The position numbers and the translations under genes were made by a program. The notes under the pieces are model-generated. The model searched no databases, was not told the origin of the DNA, and saw only the letters and a program-made list of their open reading frames with translations. Below, piece after piece: positions 63,262-64,000 of a stretch of 64,000 nt of DNA. The DNA comes from Microbacterium allomyrinae (GTDB lineage: Bacteria > Actinomycetota > Actinomycetes > Actinomycetales > Microbacteriaceae): the NCBI RefSeq assembly GCF_020682705.1, contig NZ_JAGTTN010000001.1, positions 310,001 to 374,000 of the forward strand, in the 5' to 3' direction. Numbering within the stretch: position 1 is the first letter of the stretch; each line of letters starts with the position of its first letter.

Positions 63262-64000
63262 ATGACTCTGCAGGCGCCAACGCACGTCGATACCCCGACG
63301 ATTGACTCGAGCGCGAACCGCACCATCTCCATGCTCGACCTTTTCGCCGGCGCCGGTGGCCTCACCGCTGGATTCCATGCCGCCTCGGATCGCTACCGCG
63401 TGAAGCGCGCCGTCGAGCTCGACACCGCCGCTGCCGCGACGTTCGCCGCCACTTTCGGACCCGATCTCGTCTATCGCGGCGGGATCGAGACGTGGCTGAA
63501 GGAGGAGGACGTCCCGCAGGTCGACGTCATCGTCGGCGGACCGCCGTGCCAGGGCTTCTCTATGCTCGGCAAGCGTGACACCGGCGATCAGCGCAACTAC
63601 CTGTGGCAGGAGTACGCGGCGACGATTCTTCGAGCGCAGCCCAAGTACTTCGTCGTCGAGAATGTGGCGGCGTTCGCGAAGTCGCAGCAGTTCCGCGACT
63701 TCAGCGAGTCGACCCAGCCCGACGGTCTGCTGAGCGACTACACCTTCGAGTGGGGCATCCTCAACGCTGCGGATTACGGTGCGTTCCAGGCGCGCAAGCG
63801 CGCGATCCTGATCGGCCGCCACCGCGATCTGCCCGCGATCGGGATGCCGGAGCCGACTCATAGGGGCAGCCACCGGACCGTGTCCGAGGCGTTCAAGAAC
63901 ATTCCTCGCAAAGTGACCGAAACACGACTCGCGCCCCGGACCAAGGAGTTCTTCGGAATCGACTTACCCGGTGTGTACCGACCGTTCGAGCTTCATGTCG
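63262..64000 (+). CDS. C5-cytosine DNA methyltransferase (runs off the window)
   Basis: 246 residues visible, open to the right edge. Motif I SMLDLFAGAGGLTAGFHAAS near 24-43, motif IV VIVGGPPCQGFSMLGKRD with the catalytic Cys near 98, motif VI YFVVENVAAFAKS near 135 and motif VIII YGAFQARKRAILIGRHRD near 173 are in order. The target-recognition domain and motifs IX-X lie outside. Next to vsr and the drmAB operon it is a candidate DrmMII-type self-marking methylase, or a solitary Dcm-like enzyme. Confidence 0.92.
   Translation, partial: MTLQAPTHVDTPTIDSSANRTISMLDLFAGAGGLTAGFHAASDRYRVKRAVELDTAAAATFAATFGPDLVYRGGIETWLKEEDVPQVDVIVGGPPCQGFSMLGKRDTGDQRNYLWQEYAATILRAQPKYFVVENVAAFAKSQQFRDFSESTQPDGLLSDYTFEWGILNAADYGAFQARKRAILIGRHRDLPAIGMPEPTHRGSHRTVSEAFKNIPRKVTETRLAPRTKEFFGIDLPGVYRPFELHV

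Overview
The window is high-GC actinobacterial chromosome, most like Microbacteriaceae (Microbacterium or a close relative). The signs are strong GC third-position bias, an actinobacterial haem locus with HemQ, the galU-rimJ-membrane protein order also seen in mycobacteria, Lsr2, and DUF222-HNH genes. Many genes start directly at the transcription start: a TANNNT-like -10 hexamer lies 6-7 bases before the start codon with no Shine-Dalgarno. I used this repeatedly to choose starts.

Left part (1-38.3 kb), core-like. The tail of an amino-acid dehydrogenase is followed by an acyl-CoA ligase, a ZIP metal transporter and a DUF222-HNH gene with a LexA-type box. The haem locus comes next: hemA diverges from hemE-hemG(Y)-hemQ-hemC-hemB-hemL, i.e. 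C5 entry plus the coproporphyrin-dependent end of the pathway, with no hemD or hemH present. Then come a macrodomain protein, tRNA-Ala(CGC), a frameshifted amidohydrolase, a galU/rimJ/membrane-protein block, 5-formyl-THF cyclo-ligase, an FmdB-like protein and mscL. These are followed by a large SF1-like helicase with degenerate Walker motifs, an alkyltransferase homologue lacking the catalytic cysteine, a GAF-LuxR regulator, lsr2, pntAB, and a five-gene envelope cluster (phosphodiester glycosidase, GT2-GtrA, DUF4956, VTC domain, Cthe_2159-type lipoprotein).

Middle part (37.2-51 kb), accessory. A piece of a tRNA 3' end at 38507-38528, beside repeats and palindromes, looks like the attachment site of an integrated element. 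Toxin-antitoxin modules cluster around it: yoeB with a truncated yefM, phd/vapC with a mutated PIN active site, an AbiE-type pair, and a HigB-HigA-SecB-like toxin-antitoxin-chaperone operon. An excisionase-like gene, a protein with two RusA-like halves, several orphan membrane proteins and a MobF relaxase-helicase complete the mobile part.

Right part (51.3-64 kb), defence island. Four head-to-tail overlapping genes encode (1) a 1,593-residue fusion of a sacsin/HSP90-type ATPase domain to a DEAH helicase, (2) a NERD nuclease-SF1 helicase, (3) a DrmA-like helicase and (4) a DrmB-like DUF1998 protein. A strong two-way hairpin separates them from a Vsr endonuclease and a divergent C5-cytosine methyltransferase cut by the window end. 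DrmAB plus a 5mC methylase is the DISARM class 2 core, but drmC is not seen. The extra ATPase-helicase and NERD-helicase make this a candidate undescribed DISARM-related system, carried on or beside a mobilisable element.
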